Shown: in pieces, positions 33,301 to 43,704 of the stretch | Layout: every line of letters starts with the position of its first letter | Numbering within the stretch: position 1 is the first letter of the stretch | Source of the DNA: Pseudomonas sp. ML96 | Lineage (GTDB): Bacteria; Pseudomonadota; Gammaproteobacteria; Pseudomonadales; Pseudomonadaceae | Direction: 5' to 3' | Length of the DNA stretch: 64,000 bases | Assembly (NCBI RefSeq): GCF_000761545.1 | Contig: NZ_JPMY01000045.1 | Coordinates: 1-64,000 of the forward strand | Translations under genes and position numbers: made by a program | The notes under the pieces: model-generated | What the model was told of the DNA's origin: nothing | Seen by the model: only the letters and a program-made list of their open reading frames with translations | The model's database searches: none

Positions 33301-34363
33301 GCGGGGCGTTCTCGTAGCGTGCGTTGAAGGCCTGGACGAAACCGTTGCGCAGGATGGCGAGGAAGGCCTGGAACGGGCTGACGTCCTGGTCGCGCACGCT
33401 GCCGGACAGCTCCACGCGGGTGGCGAACTGGTTCTTCTGCTGGTTCTTCAGCACCGTCTCGCTGCCACCGACCAGCGCCTCCCAGATCGAGCGGAACAAG
33501 CTCTTGTCCTCGCGCTCGACGTCTTGCTGCCAGTTGAATACATCGACATTGCGCAGCAGCGGCTTGATGTAGCCGTCCAGCTGGCCGTTCTCGGCGTTGG
33601 CCTCGATTACCACGTCGCCGCTGCCAGCGTTGAAGTCGAACTTGCCGTAGGCGGAGGAGAAGTCGTTGAGCCGGCGCAGTTCGATATCGGTGGCGCGCAC
33701 GCGGAATTCGAAGTCCTGGAAATTCTCGAACGGGTCGAACAGCGCGGTGGCCTCCAGCGGTGCGTGGCCGAGCAGCAGGGCGTGGCCCTCGAAGCGGGCG
33801 ACGCGCTGGCCGTTGTCGTCGGCGACGTTGGTCAGGTTGTACAGGCTGGCATCCACGTCGTCGGCCTGCAGGTCCACCGGCGGTTGCGAGGTGAAGTTGC
33901 GGAAGCTGATGCGCCCGTCAACCACGCGCACTTCGTCGAGGGTGATCGGCAGCAGTTTCTCCAGCTGCGCGCGCCAGTCCACGCCGGCACCGGTCTGGCT
34001 GTCTTCGCCACGCTCGCCACCGTCGACGAAATTCACCTCGGGACGCTCGAAGATCACCCGCGCCACCACGCCATGGCTGTACCACAGCGAGTGCCAGCTC
34101 ACCGCCAGGTCGATCGACGGGGCGTCGAGCAGCGGCACCGGCACTTCGCCGTCGGCCTTGACGATGCGCAGTCCGTCGATGCGGTAGGCACCGCGCCACC
34201 AGGCCAGGTCGACATCGCTGATCTGCCCGCGGTAGTCGCCCATGTCGGCCAGCTTGTCGTTGAGGTAGTCGCGGATCAGGTAGGGCAGCAGCAGGTGCAG
34301 CGCGACTAGCAGTACGGCCAGGCCGAGCAGGGTATAGAGGGGCAGGCTGTAGCGACGTTTCAT
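33290..34363 (-). CDS. AsmA/DUF748-like envelope protein
   Basis: A 357-residue protein with one N-terminal signal anchor (LPLYTLLGLAVLLVALHLLL) and a long beta-rich periplasmic part of the AsmA/DUF748 type. Members form rod-like lipid-binding grooves or are uncharacterised. The start could be the ATG at 34363 or at 34375; the first is used because the hydrophobic anchor then begins near the terminus. It is divergent from cysK. Confidence 0.72.
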   Translation of the reverse strand: MKRRYSLPLYTLLGLAVLLVALHLLLPYLIRDYLNDKLADMGDYRGQISDVDLAWWRGAYRIDGLRIVKADGEVPVPLLDAPSIDLAVSWHSLWYSHGVVARVIFERPEVNFVDGGERGEDSQTGAGVDWRAQLEKLLPITLDEVRVVDGRISFRNFTSQPPVDLQADDVDASLYNLTNVADDNGQRVARFEGHALLLGHAPLEATALFDPFENFQDFEFRVRATDIELRRLNDFSSAYGKFDFNAGSGDVVIEANAENGQLDGYIKPLLRNVDVFNWQQDVEREDKSLFRSIWEALVGGSETVLKNQQKNQFATRVELSGSVRDQDVSPFQAFLAILRNGFVQAFNARYENAPPSS

Positions 34364-34494
34364 GGCGGAGCTCATCGCAACGGGTGTCTGCGATGGACTG
34401 CCTACGGGCTCGCAGAGTTCGACCGACGTGCGCTGGACGATCCCGGCAGGCGGCCTTAGGCTGTCTGGCTCGGGTATCGACAAGGACAACCAGC

Positions 34495-35469
<975 letters not shown>

Positions 35470-35486
35470 CAGCTCTGCTGTGCATG

Positions 35487-35513
35487 AAAAAGCCGCCCGA
35501 GGGCGGCTTTTTC
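35487..35513. terminator. Bidirectional intrinsic terminator
   Basis: Four A, stem AGCCGCCC/GGGCGGCT across a 2-nt turn, then T-run. It serves cysK and the convergent transporter gene. Confidence 0.9.
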
Positions 35514-35523
35514 GTTTCTGGCC

Positions 35524-36426
35524 TCAGGCCTTGGCTGGTGTTGCGGCAGGCGCGCTCGGCCGCACCACCAGCCACAGTGCCACGCCGATCAGCAGACAGC
35601 CCGGCAGGTAGTCCCAGGTCAGCGGTTCGCCGAGCAGCAGGGCGCCCCAGACCACGCCGAAGGGTGGGATCAGGAAGGTGGTGGTGCTGGCCTTGATCGG
35701 GCCGATGTCGGCCAGCAGGCGGAAGTACAGGACGTAGGCGAAGGCGGTGCAGACCAGGCCCAGCGCCGCCAGCGACAGCCACAGGCTGGGCCCGCCCCAG
35801 CTGGTGGGCGGCTGCCAGACCAGGCTGCCGGCGAACAGCGGCAGCTGGAACAGGCTAGCACCGACCAGGCTGGCGAAGGCCACCAGGCGGTTGTCCAGGC
35901 CCAACGGGCCGATCCAGCGGCGGGTGAGGAAGCCGGCGAAGCCGTAGCAGGTGGTGGCCACCAGGCAGGCGGCGGCGCCGAGCAGCAGCGGCAGGTCGAA
36001 GTCGATCGGGCCGGTGCGGGTCAGCACGGCCACGCCGAACAGACCCAGGGCCACGCCGGCCGCCTTGCTGGCGGTCATCGCTTCGCTGAAGAACAGTGCT
36101 CCGATCAGCACGCCCATCAACGGCGTGGTGGCGTTGAAGATCGACGAGTAGCCGGCCGGCAGCACCAGTGCGGCCAGGCAGTACATCACCGAGGGCAGGC
36201 CGGCGTTGATCACGCCCAGCATCAGGCAGGCGCGGAACTTGCCCTGGTAGTTCCATACCGGACGCAGCAGCAGGAGGAAGGCCAGCAGGCCGAGAGCGCC
36301 GAGGCTGGCGCGGAAGAAGGCAGTGGGCAGGCTGCCCAGCACCGGCACGGCGATGCGCATGAACAGGAAGCTGGCGCCCCAGATGGCGGCGAGCAGCAGC
36401 AGGCGAAGCAGGTCGGCGGGTCTCAT
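35524..36426 (-). CDS. DMT-superfamily EamA-type transporter
   Basis: A 300-residue inner-membrane protein with ten predicted helices in two EamA repeats (first begins LLLLAAIWGASFLFMRIAV, second LLLGAAACLVATTCYGFAGF). Substrate unknown; relatives export amino acids or metabolites. The ATG at 36426 is preceded, four bases upstream, by a hairpin that contains its GGAG site, suggesting translational control. Confidence 0.85.
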   Translation of the reverse strand: MRPADLLRLLLLAAIWGASFLFMRIAVPVLGSLPTAFFRASLGALGLLAFLLLLRPVWNYQGKFRACLMLGVINAGLPSVMYCLAALVLPAGYSSIFNATTPLMGVLIGALFFSEAMTASKAAGVALGLFGVAVLTRTGPIDFDLPLLLGAAACLVATTCYGFAGFLTRRWIGPLGLDNRLVAFASLVGASLFQLPLFAGSLVWQPPTSWGGPSLWLSLAALGLVCTAFAYVLYFRLLADIGPIKASTTTFLIPPFGVVWGALLLGEPLTWDYLPGCLLIGVALWLVVRPSAPAATPAKA

Positions 36427-36430
36427 CAAA

Positions 36431-36449
36431 CGGCTCCAGGCAGGAGCCG
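36431..36449 (-). promoter_or_regulatory. Hairpin enclosing the Shine-Dalgarno of the DMT gene
   Basis: On the minus strand CGGCTCC, a 5-nt loop, and GGAGCCG form a perfect 7-bp stem, followed by TTTG and the ATG. GGAG inside the 3' arm is the only candidate ribosome site at proper spacing, so the stem should hide it. Confidence 0.55.
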
Positions 36450-36538
36450 CCAGATTACGCCGCCGGCTGGGCGGCGCAATCCGCAGATGGCTTTCAAATC
36501 GCCCATACAGTTGTGCGAGGGCAGGCCAGTACAGTGAT

Positions 36539-37279
36539 CTAGAACGACTTGCTCACGCTGGCCACCACGGTGGCGGTGCAGACGTCGGTGAAGCCGTAGT
36601 TGCTCATGCACTCGTTCTCGGAGAGATCGGTGTCGACGTAGCTCAGGCCCCAGGTCACGCCGACGAAGTCGCGGGTCAGCTTGGCTTCCCACTCGCGGTA
36701 GGACTCGCGCGACTGGCCGCTGCCGGACCAGAAGATCGGGTCTTTCAGGTCCATACGCCCGTAGCGCAGGTCCAGGCCGATCTCCAGCGGCAGCTGGGTC
36801 TCGTAGCCGACCCAGGTGTAGAGGGTGTCCTGGTCTTCGCCGATGAAGTTGCCCAGGTCGCGCGAGTAGTAGGCCGCAGCCTTGAAGCCGTAGGCGTTGA
36901 GGATGGCGTAGGCCTCGCTCTGGTTGAACTGGCTTTCCTTGGGGTAGGCGTACTTGATGTAGCCGAGGTCGAGGCTGACCTCTTCGGTCGCTTGCCAGTA
37001 CCAGCCGGCGTAGTAGTCCACTTCCTGACGGGTCTTGAGGCCGTAGCCGAAGTCGACGTTGGAGGTCCATACGCCGGCATATAGGCCGCTGCTGTGGGCT
37101 AGCGTCGCGCCGGCCTGCAGGGCGGGGTCGCCCTGGGTCTGCGAGATGCCGCGGGTGCGGTAGTCGCTGGCCAGGTTGAGGTCGATCGCGACGAAGAAGT
37201 CATCGTTGATCGGTACGGCCTGGCTGCTCAAGGGCGTCAGGGCCAGGCCGGCGAGGAGGAGGGCGGTCGAGCGTTTCAT
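36539..37279 (-). CDS. TorF-family putative porin
   Basis: A 246-residue outer-membrane protein with signal peptide (LLLAGLALTPLSSQAV) and alternating beta strands with a terminal Phe. The N-terminal block FFVAIDLNLASDYRTRGISQ is typical of the TorF/Gcw_chp family. Substrate is unknown. It lies 99 bp downstream of the amidohydrolase gene on the same strand. Confidence 0.82.
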   Translation of the reverse strand: MKRSTALLLAGLALTPLSSQAVPINDDFFVAIDLNLASDYRTRGISQTQGDPALQAGATLAHSSGLYAGVWTSNVDFGYGLKTRQEVDYYAGWYWQATEEVSLDLGYIKYAYPKESQFNQSEAYAILNAYGFKAAAYYSRDLGNFIGEDQDTLYTWVGYETQLPLEIGLDLRYGRMDLKDPIFWSGSGQSRESYREWEAKLTRDFVGVTWGLSYVDTDLSENECMSNYGFTDVCTATVVASVSKSF

Positions 37280-37329
37280 GATGCTATCTCTGTGTTGTGG
37301 TTGTTGTTGGCAGATAGACGGCAAGGCTT

Positions 37330-37360
37330 CGCCAGCCCCCGGCAGAACCGAGGGTTGGCG
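37330..37360 (-). terminator. Hairpin between amidohydrolase and porin genes
   Basis: CGCCA/TGGCG outer arms with an inner CGG/CCG and CCC/GGG pair make an imperfect stem after the amidohydrolase stop. No long T-run, so it may only attenuate. Confidence 0.4.
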
Positions 37361-37378
37361 CAGCGGTGGAGCTGGTTG

Positions 37379-39112
37379 TTATTGGGCGGGGGCGTAGACC
37401 TGGCGGCCGGCGAACCAGGTCTGCAATACCTGGGTATCGGCCAGGGCCTTGTCGTCGACGCCGAACACGTCGCGGTCGACCACCACGAAGTCGGCCTGCT
37501 TGCCGGCTTCCAGCGAGCCGATGCTCTGTTCCAGGCCGATGGTGCGCGCTGCGTTGAGGGTGTAGGCGTAGAACATGGTCTCGCGGTCCAGGCGCTCGTC
37601 GGCGTTGAGCACGCCCTTGTCACCCTCGCGGGTCGCCGCCTGGGCGATGGCCAGCCAGGGGTTGGGCGTGGACACCGGCCAGTCGCTGGCGCCGGCGATG
37701 GTCGCGCCGTTGGCCAGCAACGAGTGCGCGGGGTACTGGTAGCGGAAGGCGAAGGCGCTGACGTAGGGCTTGACCAGGTCCAGGGTGTATTCGTCACCGG
37801 CGGCCCACAGCAGCTGCATCGAGGCGATTACGTTGAGCGGTTTGAAGCGCGCGAACTCCTTGGGATTGACCAGCTGCAGGTGGGTGATGGAGTGGGTCAC
37901 GCCGCTCTGCCGGTCCTTGCGTGCCTGCTCGATGCCGTTGAGCGATTCGCGCACGGCGCGGTCGCCAATAGCGTGGATGTGCACCAGCCAACCACGGGCG
38001 TCAGCGGCGCTGACCAGCTCGCCGAAGTGCGCCGGGTCGATCAGCAGCTCGCCCTGCTTGTGCGAGTTGGTGTACGGGTCGATCAGCGCCGCGCTCTGCG
38101 CCGGGAACTCCAGCACGCCGTCGGCGAATACTTTGATCCCCGGCAGGCTCAGGTTGGGCACGCCGGTGAACTGCTTGCGCACCTTGTCCAGCACCTCCAG
38201 ATCGGCCGGGCGGCTCTTCGGGTTGGCCACCAGCAGGGCGGCGACGTGGGCATTCAGGCCGCCTTTCTCGGCCAGGGCCTTGTACGCCGGCAGCACGCCG
38301 ACGCTCTTCTCGGTGGGCTTGAGGTCGAACACCGCCTCGCCCGGCGCGGCGTTGGAGGCCGGGTCCATCCAGGCGGTGATACCCAGGCTGTTGTTCAATT
38401 GAACTGCGGCCTCGGCGCCACGCAGCAGCTCGTCCGGGCTGACCGGCGGCAGCACGCTGGCGACGCGGTCCCAGCCGGCGTCGACCAGGAAGCCGCTAGG
38501 CTCGCCGTTCTTCAGCAGGCCGATGGTGTCGCGCTCGCCCTTAGGCAGGCTGGCCACCAGCGCCTTGTCGATACCGGCGCGCTTGAGCATGGCGGCGTTG
38601 GCCCAGGCGGTGTGGTGGTCGCTGCCGATGAAGACGATCGGCAGCTTCGCCCACTCGCCTTGGTTGAAGCGCTGGCCCATGGCCTCGGCCTGGGACCAGG
38701 CGCCGGAGTTCATGCCGCCGACCTGCAGCACGTCACCATGCACTGCGCGGCCATCGGCCTGCCAGCCGCGCAGGCGCTTCTCCAGCTCGTCGACGCTGAC
38801 CAGTTCGTCCTGCATGTTGGCCGCGGCCAGCTCCAGGCCGCCGAACACGGCGTGCGAGTGGGTGTCGATCAGGCCGGGCAGCAGGCGCTTGCCGGCGAGG
38901 TCGATGAGCTGGGTGGAGGCGTCGGCCAGGGCCTTGATCTCGGCATCGCTGCCGACCGCGACGACCTTGCCGTCGTCCACGGCAATCGCCTGAACCTGCG
39001 GCTGGGCTTGGTTGGCGGTGAACACCTTGCCGTTGAACAGCACCAGATCGGCGGCGGCCATGGCTTCCATCGAGGAAAAAGCCAGTGCACTCGCAAGCAA
39101 CACTCTTTTCAC
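37379..39112 (-). CDS. YtcJ-type amidohydrolase, exported
   Basis: A 577-residue metal-dependent hydrolase of the amidohydrolase-3 family with an N-terminal signal peptide (LLASALAFSSMEAMAA). The metal-binding HxH is in LIDTHSHAVFG, further ligands lie in HIHAIGDRAV and in GASDWPVS. Start is GTG at 39112 after AAGGGG. It would hydrolyse an amide or ring substrate in the periplasm. The divergent LysR gene at 39219 probably controls it, and the downstream TorF porin may admit the substrate. Confidence 0.85.
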   Translation of the reverse strand: MKRVLLASALAFSSMEAMAAADLVLFNGKVFTANQAQPQVQAIAVDDGKVVAVGSDAEIKALADASTQLIDLAGKRLLPGLIDTHSHAVFGGLELAAANMQDELVSVDELEKRLRGWQADGRAVHGDVLQVGGMNSGAWSQAEAMGQRFNQGEWAKLPIVFIGSDHHTAWANAAMLKRAGIDKALVASLPKGERDTIGLLKNGEPSGFLVDAGWDRVASVLPPVSPDELLRGAEAAVQLNNSLGITAWMDPASNAAPGEAVFDLKPTEKSVGVLPAYKALAEKGGLNAHVAALLVANPKSRPADLEVLDKVRKQFTGVPNLSLPGIKVFADGVLEFPAQSAALIDPYTNSHKQGELLIDPAHFGELVSAADARGWLVHIHAIGDRAVRESLNGIEQARKDRQSGVTHSITHLQLVNPKEFARFKPLNVIASMQLLWAAGDEYTLDLVKPYVSAFAFRYQYPAHSLLANGATIAGASDWPVSTPNPWLAIAQAATREGDKGVLNADERLDRETMFYAYTLNAARTIGLEQSIGSLEAGKQADFVVVDRDVFGVDDKALADTQVLQTWFAGRQVYAPAQ

Positions 39113-39218
39113 AGCAGACCCCTTGTTTTTATTGAGTTAGCAGGGAGACTAGCGAGCATGGTGAACGGGCAGAACGGCCTGTTTACGCAAAAACCTTTTG
39201 CCTGACCGGAAAAAGACC

Positions 39219-40142
39219 ATGGACAAGTTCAGCGCCCTCAGCATGTTCGTTGCCGCCGCCGAGCAGGGCAGTTTCAGCCGCGCGGCCGAGCTGCTGGGCA
39301 AGACGCCCTCGGCCCTGACCAAGGCGGTCGGCCACCTGGAGCGCGAGCTGGGCGCTGCATTGTTCGAGCGCAGCACGCGACGCATCGTGCTCACCGAGGC
39401 CGGGCGTCTGTACCTGGATACCGCGCGCCAGGTGCTGCAGCGCCTGCGCGATGCCGGCGAGGAGATCGACCAGCTGCAGAACGGCATGCAAGGCAGCTTG
39501 CGCCTGACTGCGGCGCTGGCCTTCGGCCCGGCCTTCCTCGAGCGGGTATGCGCCGGCTTTCTCACCGAGTACCCGCAGATTCGCCTGCACGTGGACCTGA
39601 CCGATGATTTCGTCGACCTGGTCGAGGCCGGTTACGACCTGGCCCTGCGCGAGGGGCCGAGCGACCTGCCCGGGCTGATCGCCAGGGTCATCGGGCGCAA
39701 CCGTATCTTCCTCTGCGCCAGTCCCGAGTACGTCGCGCGCAACCCGTTGCCGCTGACGCCGCAGACCATCGAGGAGCACGACTGGCTGATGTACACCCAC
39801 CCGGCCCTGGGCCGCGAGGGCTGGTGGGTGGACCGCGACAACCTGCGCATCTTCCTGCCGCACCCCAAGCGGGTGCGCATGGAGAGCGACAACTACCACC
39901 TGCTGCTGGCCAACGCCCTGGCCGGTCATGGCGTGCTGCACACCCCGCAGTGGAGCGCCATGGACCTGCTGGACGAGGGTCGCCTGGTGCGCCTGATGAC
40001 CGATTACCGCATCGACCCGGATGCCTTCGGCGACAACATCCTCGCCGTCTATCCCAGCCACCGCCGCGCCAGTGGCAAGGTGCTGGCCTTCATCGACTAT
40101 CTGCAGAACTACCTGGCCCGCACCATGGATGTTGACCGATAG
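39219..40142 (+). CDS. LysR-family transcriptional regulator
   Basis: A 307-residue regulator with N-terminal HTH (SFSRAAELLGKTPSALTKAV, about 20-40) and a CrgA-like effector domain that shows LTDDFVDLVEAGYDLALREG and RVIGRNRIFLCASPEYV. The start ATG at 39219 is preceded by GGAAAAAGA. Divergent from the amidohydrolase gene across 106 bp. Confidence 0.87.
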   Translation: MDKFSALSMFVAAAEQGSFSRAAELLGKTPSALTKAVGHLERELGAALFERSTRRIVLTEAGRLYLDTARQVLQRLRDAGEEIDQLQNGMQGSLRLTAALAFGPAFLERVCAGFLTEYPQIRLHVDLTDDFVDLVEAGYDLALREGPSDLPGLIARVIGRNRIFLCASPEYVARNPLPLTPQTIEEHDWLMYTHPALGREGWWVDRDNLRIFLPHPKRVRMESDNYHLLLANALAGHGVLHTPQWSAMDLLDEGRLVRLMTDYRIDPDAFGDNILAVYPSHRRASGKVLAFIDYLQNYLARTMDVDR

Positions 40143-40336
40143 GGTCAATCGCACCGAGCGCTTGGGTCATTGAGGGCAAGTGGAGGGCAGACCTAACCTG
40201 CGGCGATCCCCGAGGGAATGAGGGGGCGCCGGACGAGGCACGCGTCGGGGGCTAGGCTCCTGCAGCAGAGCGCCGGCGTGTTTGTGCGCCCGATCCGGCA
40301 TCGCGCTTCGACCAGAATAAGAACAAGGGATCTGAC

Positions 40337-41977
40337 ATGACCGAACAACTGCCGCTGCAACGATTCCAGCACTGGCTGGAGGTGACGCCCGAGCGGGTCT
40401 GGTTGCGCCAGCCGATAGAGGGCACCTGGCACGACTTCACCTGGCGCCAGGTCGACGACCAGGCCCGGCGCCTGGCCAGCGCCCTGCGCGGCTTGGGCTG
40501 CGAGCCGGGCGACCGGGTGGCGCTGCTGGCGAAGAACTGCGCCGAGTGGTTCATCAGTGATCTGGCGATCATGCTCGCCGGGCTGGTCAGCGTGCCGCTG
40601 TACCCGCTGCAGACCGCCGAGAGCGTGGCCTACGTGCTGGAACACGCCGCCTGCAAGGCGATCATCCTCGGCAAGCTGGACGAGCCGCAGAAGCTGGAGG
40701 CCGGCATCGGCCCGCAGGTAACGCGCATCGCCATGCCCTATCCGACCCTGCGCGCCGACCATCAGTGGCACGCGCTGCTGGCGGCCCACGAGCCGTTGCA
40801 GCAGGGACATGCGCAGCAGGGCGACGAGCTGGTCAGCATTCTCTATACCTCCGGCACCACCGGCCAGCCCAAGGGCGCCATGCTCTCGGCGCGGGCCATG
40901 GCCTTCGCTGCGACCAACTCGGTGGAGGAGATGAAGATCGGCCCGCACGACCGCTTCTTCTCCTACCTGCCGTTGTCGCATGCCGCCGAGCGCTTCCTGG
41001 TGCAGATGAACGCGCTGTACAGCGGCGCCAGCGTGGCCTTCGTCGAATCCCTGGAGACCTTTGCCGGCGACCTGCGCCAGGTGCGGCCGACCGTGTTCTT
41101 CTCCGTGCCACGGCTGTGGACGCGCTTCCAGCAGGGCGTGCTGGAGCGCCTGCCGGCGCAACGCCTGGACCGGCTGCTGCGCCTGCCCTTCATCGGCACG
41201 CTGGTGGCGCGCAAGATTCGCAAGGGGCTGGGCCTGGACAAGGCGCGCATCCTGGTCTCGGGTGCTGCCTCGATCTCGCCGGCGCTGCTCGACTGGTACC
41301 GGCGCCTGGGCATGATCCTCTGCGAGGGCTACGGCATGACCGAGAACTTCGCCTACGGCTGCTTCAACCGCCCGGGCCAGGTACGCCTGGGCAGCGTCGG
41401 CCGGCCCATGCCATTCCTCGAGATGCGCCTGGCCGATAACGGCGAGGTGCAGTTCCGCAGCCCGACCCTGATGCAGGGCTACTACCGCGAACCGGTCTTG
41501 AGCGCCGAGGCGCTGGCCGGCGGCTGGCTGCACACCGGCGACAAGGGCGAGGTGGATGCCGACGGCTACCTGCGCATCACCGGGCGGGTGAAGGACATCT
41601 TCAAGACCAGCAAGGGCAAGTACGTGGCACCGGCGCCCATCGAGGGGCAGATCGCCCGTAATACCTGGGTCGAGCAGGTTTGCCTGATGGGCAGCAACCG
41701 CGATCAGCCGCTGGCATTGATCGAGCTGTCGCCGGCCGCCCGCGCCGAATCCCGTGAACGCATCGCCGCCGACCTGCAGGCAACCCTGCATGGCCTGAAT
41801 GCCGAACTGCAGCCCCACGAACGCCTCAGCCACCTGCTGCTGGTGCGCGACAGCTGGACCGTGGATAACGGTTGCATGACCCCGACCATGAAAATCCGCC
41901 GCAACGTGCTGGAGGCCCGGTACGCCGACCTGGTCGCCGACCTGCCGGTCGAACCCTCTCTGCACTGGGAAAACTGA
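40337..41977 (+). CDS. AMP-forming long-chain acyl-CoA ligase
   Basis: A 546-residue adenylate-forming enzyme. The phosphate loop YTSGTTGQPKG begins at Tyr170, the acyl-adenylate motif is GYGMTENFAYG, and the hinge and C-terminal lysine region includes TGRVKDIFKTSKGKYV. It resembles FadD15-type long-chain acyl-CoA synthetases. It would activate a carboxylic acid to its CoA thioester in the cytosol. The next gene begins 2 nt after its stop, so the two are co-expressed. Confidence 0.88.
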   Translation: MTEQLPLQRFQHWLEVTPERVWLRQPIEGTWHDFTWRQVDDQARRLASALRGLGCEPGDRVALLAKNCAEWFISDLAIMLAGLVSVPLYPLQTAESVAYVLEHAACKAIILGKLDEPQKLEAGIGPQVTRIAMPYPTLRADHQWHALLAAHEPLQQGHAQQGDELVSILYTSGTTGQPKGAMLSARAMAFAATNSVEEMKIGPHDRFFSYLPLSHAAERFLVQMNALYSGASVAFVESLETFAGDLRQVRPTVFFSVPRLWTRFQQGVLERLPAQRLDRLLRLPFIGTLVARKIRKGLGLDKARILVSGAASISPALLDWYRRLGMILCEGYGMTENFAYGCFNRPGQVRLGSVGRPMPFLEMRLADNGEVQFRSPTLMQGYYREPVLSAEALAGGWLHTGDKGEVDADGYLRITGRVKDIFKTSKGKYVAPAPIEGQIARNTWVEQVCLMGSNRDQPLALIELSPAARAESRERIAADLQATLHGLNAELQPHERLSHLLLVRDSWTVDNGCMTPTMKIRRNVLEARYADLVADLPVEPSLHWEN

Positions 41978-41979
41978 AC

Positions 41980-43155
41980 ATGAAAGGCCCGCTGTCTTCG
42001 CTGAAAGTCCTCGACTTCTCCACCCTGCTGCCGGGGCCGTTCGCCTCGCTGCTGCTGGCCGATATGGGCGCCGAGGTACTGCGCGTGGAGTCGCCCAGCC
42101 GTGTCGACCTGGTGCGCGTGCTGCCGCCGCATGTGGACGGCGTCTCCACCAGCCACGCTTACCTCAACCGCAACAAGCGCTGCCTGGCCCTGGACCTGAA
42201 GAAGCCCGAGGCGCTGGAGGTGGTGAAGCGCCTGGTGGCCGAGTACGACATCGTGCTGGAGCAATTCCGCCCCGGAGTGATGGACAAGCTTGGCCTCGGT
42301 TACGAGGCGCTCAAGGCGATCAACCCACGGCTGATCTACGTCTCCATCACTGGCTACGGCCAGAGCGGGCCGTACCAGGACCGAGCCGGCCACGACCTCA
42401 ACTACCTGGCCCTGAGCGGCCTGGCCAGCTACACCGGGCGTCGCGACAGCGGCCCACTGCCGCTCGGCGTGCAGGTGGCGGACATCGCCGGCGGCGCGCT
42501 GCACGGGGTGATCGGCCTGCTCGCCGCGGTGATCGCCCGACAGACAACGGGGCAGGGCCAGCACGTGGACATCAGCATGACCGACTGCGCCTTCAGCCTG
42601 CATGCCATGGCCGGCGCCGGCTACCTGGCCGGCGGCGTGGAGCCGGACATGCAGAACCAGGTGCTCAACGGCGGCAGCTTCTACGACTACTACCGTACCC
42701 GCGACGGCCGTTGGCTGTCGGTGGGCAGCCTGGAGCCGCAGTTCATGCAGCAGTTCTGCGCCGCCCTCGGTCGCCCGGAACTGGCTGCCCTGGGCCTGTC
42801 GCCCAAGGATCAGGAGCGGCTCAAGGGCGAGATCGCCATCGAGGTGGAGAAGCACGATCTGGTCGAGTGGCAGCAGCGCTTCGCCGAGGTGGACGCCTGC
42901 GTCGAGCCCGTGCTGAAGCTGTCCGAAGCGGTCGAGCACCCGCAGCTCAAGGCACGCGGCGTGGTTACCGAGGTGCCGCGCGAGGGCAAGTCGGCGCAAC
43001 GGCAGATCGCCTGCCCGATCCGTTTCTCTGCGGGGCTGGAACCGCCACGGCACATCGGCGCGCCGGTGGGCGCGCACAACGACGAGGTGCTGCGCGAGCT
43101 GGGTTATGCCGAGGAAGAAATCGTCGCGCTCAAGGCGAGCAAGGCGCTGGGCTGA
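41980..43155 (+). CDS. CaiB/BaiF-family CoA-transferase
   Basis: A 391-residue family III CoA-transferase or alpha-methylacyl-CoA racemase-like protein. N-terminal LKVLDFSTLLPGPFASLLLA and the Asp139 in GHDLNYLALSG, the residue that forms the acyl-anhydride in transferases or acts as base in racemases, are present. Coupled to the upstream ligase; together they could activate and then epimerise or exchange a branched acyl-CoA. Length (about 390) does not separate the two activities. Confidence 0.87.
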   Translation: MKGPLSSLKVLDFSTLLPGPFASLLLADMGAEVLRVESPSRVDLVRVLPPHVDGVSTSHAYLNRNKRCLALDLKKPEALEVVKRLVAEYDIVLEQFRPGVMDKLGLGYEALKAINPRLIYVSITGYGQSGPYQDRAGHDLNYLALSGLASYTGRRDSGPLPLGVQVADIAGGALHGVIGLLAAVIARQTTGQGQHVDISMTDCAFSLHAMAGAGYLAGGVEPDMQNQVLNGGSFYDYYRTRDGRWLSVGSLEPQFMQQFCAALGRPELAALGLSPKDQERLKGEIAIEVEKHDLVEWQQRFAEVDACVEPVLKLSEAVEHPQLKARGVVTEVPREGKSAQRQIACPIRFSAGLEPPRHIGAPVGAHNDEVLRELGYAEEEIVALKASKALG

Positions 43156-43158
43156 GGC

Positions 43159-43653
43159 TCACTCGATCCGCTGTTCGCCGCTGAACACCAGGGTCGCCCG
43201 GCAGCGCCGGCAGAAGTAGCGGCGGCCCTGGGCAACCAGGCGGTGACGCTGGCCGGAGAAGGGGAATTCGCCGTCCGGGCATTGGCACAGGTAGAGGTAG
43301 CGGGTGACCTTGCGCCGGCCGATGTCGTAGTTGTGGCAGCGATCCGGCGGCAGCTCGTAGACCCCGCGCATGATCAGCTGCCACTCCTCACCGTGCGGCT
43401 GGATGCGCGGGCCGAACAGCTGGTGCGCCACCAGGTGCGCGACCTCGTGGGCCACGGTCTGCTTGAGGAAGTGTTCGCGGTTTTCCGCGTACAGCTTGGG
43501 ATTGAAGCGCAGCAGGTTCTCGTGCAGATGCGCCACGCCGGCCTTCTGGCCGCGCAGCTTGAAGCTGACCTCGGGGCGGGGGAACGAGCGCTTGAAGAAG
43601 TCTTCGGCCTGCTGGTAGCAGTCTTCGACACGGGCATGGAGCAATTCGGGCAT
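43159..43653 (-). CDS. sprT: SprT family zinc protein
   Basis: A 164-residue protein with the zinc-peptidase motif HEVAH (69-73) and a C-terminal zinc ribbon with CQCPDGEF and CRRC. SprT proteins are related to the DNA-protein crosslink protease Spartan, but bacterial function is unclear. The ATG at 43653 fits the family; two Met codons upstream lack context. It converges on the CaiB gene, 3 nt apart. Confidence 0.88.
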   Translation of the reverse strand: MPELLHARVEDCYQQAEDFFKRSFPRPEVSFKLRGQKAGVAHLHENLLRFNPKLYAENREHFLKQTVAHEVAHLVAHQLFGPRIQPHGEEWQLIMRGVYELPPDRCHNYDIGRRKVTRYLYLCQCPDGEFPFSGQRHRLVAQGRRYFCRRCRATLVFSGEQRIE

Positions 43654-43704
43654 GCGGCGATTATGCCGCATCGCCCCCTAAGGCCAAACCGACCGCTGGT
43701 CGAA

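Noticed and set aside
40193..41965. 590-codon frame opposite the acyl-CoA ligase
   Set aside because: Antisense of a well-supported adenylate-forming enzyme; composition typical of a shadow frame.
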